A stretch of DNA of 5,604 nucleotides from an uncultured Verrucomicrobiota bacterium (lineage in GTDB: Bacteria > Verrucomicrobiota > Kiritimatiellia > RFP12 > UBA1067). Numbering within the stretch: position 1 is the stretch's first letter; each line of letters opens with the position of its first letter. Positions 5,117 to 5,604 of the stretch are shown here, in pieces. The translations under genes and the position numbers were made by a program. The notes under the pieces were generated by a model. That model was not told where the DNA came from, made no database searches, and saw nothing but the letters and a program-made list of their open reading frames with translations. The stretch is from assembly GCA_937901395.1 (NCBI GenBank), contig CALCDB010000122.1, positions 1 to 5,604 of the forward strand, given 5' to 3'.

Positions 5117-5604
5117 ATGCAAAAGACAATCATCATCAATGCACATGTCATTTCACCTGATGTGGATATCAAGAACGCCACCATCGTGATTGAAGGCAAG
5201 AAGATTAAATCGGTTACGGCGAAGAAAGTCGCGGTGAAAGCCGATAAGAACACGACCGTCGTCGATGTCAAAGGGCAATATGTTATGCCGGGCTTCATTG
5301 ATGTGCATACACATGGCGCATTGACATATGATTTCTGCGATGCCGATCCAAAGGCGATATTCGAATTCGCGAAGGCGAAATTGCAAGAGGGCGTAACTAC
5401 GGTGTTGCCGACCACGCTTACCGTGAGCCATGGGGAATTGATTACCGCCGCGAAGAATGCAAAGGCATACGTAGAGGCGGGCTCGCCTTACGCGAAAGTT
5501 CCCGGTATTCATCTCGAAGGCCCGTTCATCAACGTCGAATGTTGCGGCGCGCAGAACCCGAAGTTCGTTCGCAAGCCATCGATCAAGGAGCTGAAGGAGA
5601 TTAG
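5117..5604 (+). CDS. nagA: N-acetylglucosamine-6-phosphate deacetylase, 3'-truncated by window edge
   Basis: NagA removes the acetyl group from GlcNAc-6-phosphate to give glucosamine-6-phosphate and acetate, feeding amino-sugar catabolism and cell-wall recycling. The frame stays open from ATG 5117 to the window end (162 codons of a protein usually near 380). It shows the N-terminal beta-sandwich strands (3-56), then PGFIDVHTHG (58-67) with the metal-binding HxH pair His64 and His66, GVTTVLPTT (92-100), and HLEGPFIN (132-139) with metal ligand Glu134, followed by GAQNP (144-148). The HxH pair is the version seen in two-metal NagA enzymes, unlike E. coli NagA, which lacks it. The gene has its own extended -10 promoter and a strong ribosome site, and it diverges from the MBL hydrolase gene. 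Its Lys codons are largely AAG. Whether nagB or a regulator follows cannot be seen. Confidence 0.93.
   Translation, partial: MQKTIIINAHVISPDVDIKNATIVIEGKKIKSVTAKKVAVKADKNTTVVDVKGQYVMPGFIDVHTHGALTYDFCDADPKAIFEFAKAKLQEGVTTVLPTTLTVSHGELITAAKNAKAYVEAGSPYAKVPGIHLEGPFINVECCGAQNPKFVRKPSIKELKEI

Noticed and set aside
5086..5512. Minus-strand open frames opposite nagA
   Set aside because: The plus strand encodes unmistakable NagA motifs here; the antisense products are low-complexity shadows.

Overview
The window is a densely coding stretch of bacterial DNA of roughly 50% GC (estimated by eye). It holds eight protein genes, no RNA gene and no mobile element. An outer-membrane-type lipoprotein and the overall gene style suggest a Gram-negative host. 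The PxGMGGxLDxxDSLL form of the CdsA signature is one I associate with the Verrucomicrobiota, Lentisphaerota and Kiritimatiellota side of the tree, but that assignment is low-confidence inference. All three stop codons are used normally, so the standard genetic code applies.

Positions 1-4490, plus strand, form a tight run of six genes: a 5'-truncated tRNA-dihydrouridine synthase (dus), a UDP-glucose 6-dehydrogenase of the eukaryote-like class (ugd), a short phosphatidate cytidylyltransferase (cdsA), a chagasin-like protease-inhibitor lipoprotein, a TIM-barrel amidohydrolase and ribonuclease HII (rnhB). Gaps are 19, 2, -4, 15 and 4 nt, so a single operon is likely, with a possible extra promoter just before ugd. 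The genes do not form one pathway. They mix envelope functions (UDP-glucuronate, CDP-diacylglycerol, lipoprotein) with nucleic-acid housekeeping (dus, rnhB) and an uncharacterised hydrolase.

Positions 4444-5040, minus strand, hold a stand-alone metallo-beta-lactamase-fold hydrolase of the glyoxalase II/YcbL kind. Its 3' end overlaps the end of rnhB tail to tail by 47 bp.

Positions 5041-5116 are the only real intergenic region. It lies between divergent genes and carries an extended -10 promoter inside a short palindrome, plus a strong Shine-Dalgarno site, both serving the last gene.

Positions 5117-5604, plus strand, hold the N-terminal 162 codons of N-acetylglucosamine-6-phosphate deacetylase (nagA), cut by the window edge.

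I see no clear evidence for a wholly new system. The points most worth a second look are the eukaryote-type ugd, the inhibitor lipoprotein translationally coupled to cdsA, the deviant CdsA signature, an apparent 11-residue loss in the FMN-binding part of Dus, and the operator-like palindrome at the nagA promoter.
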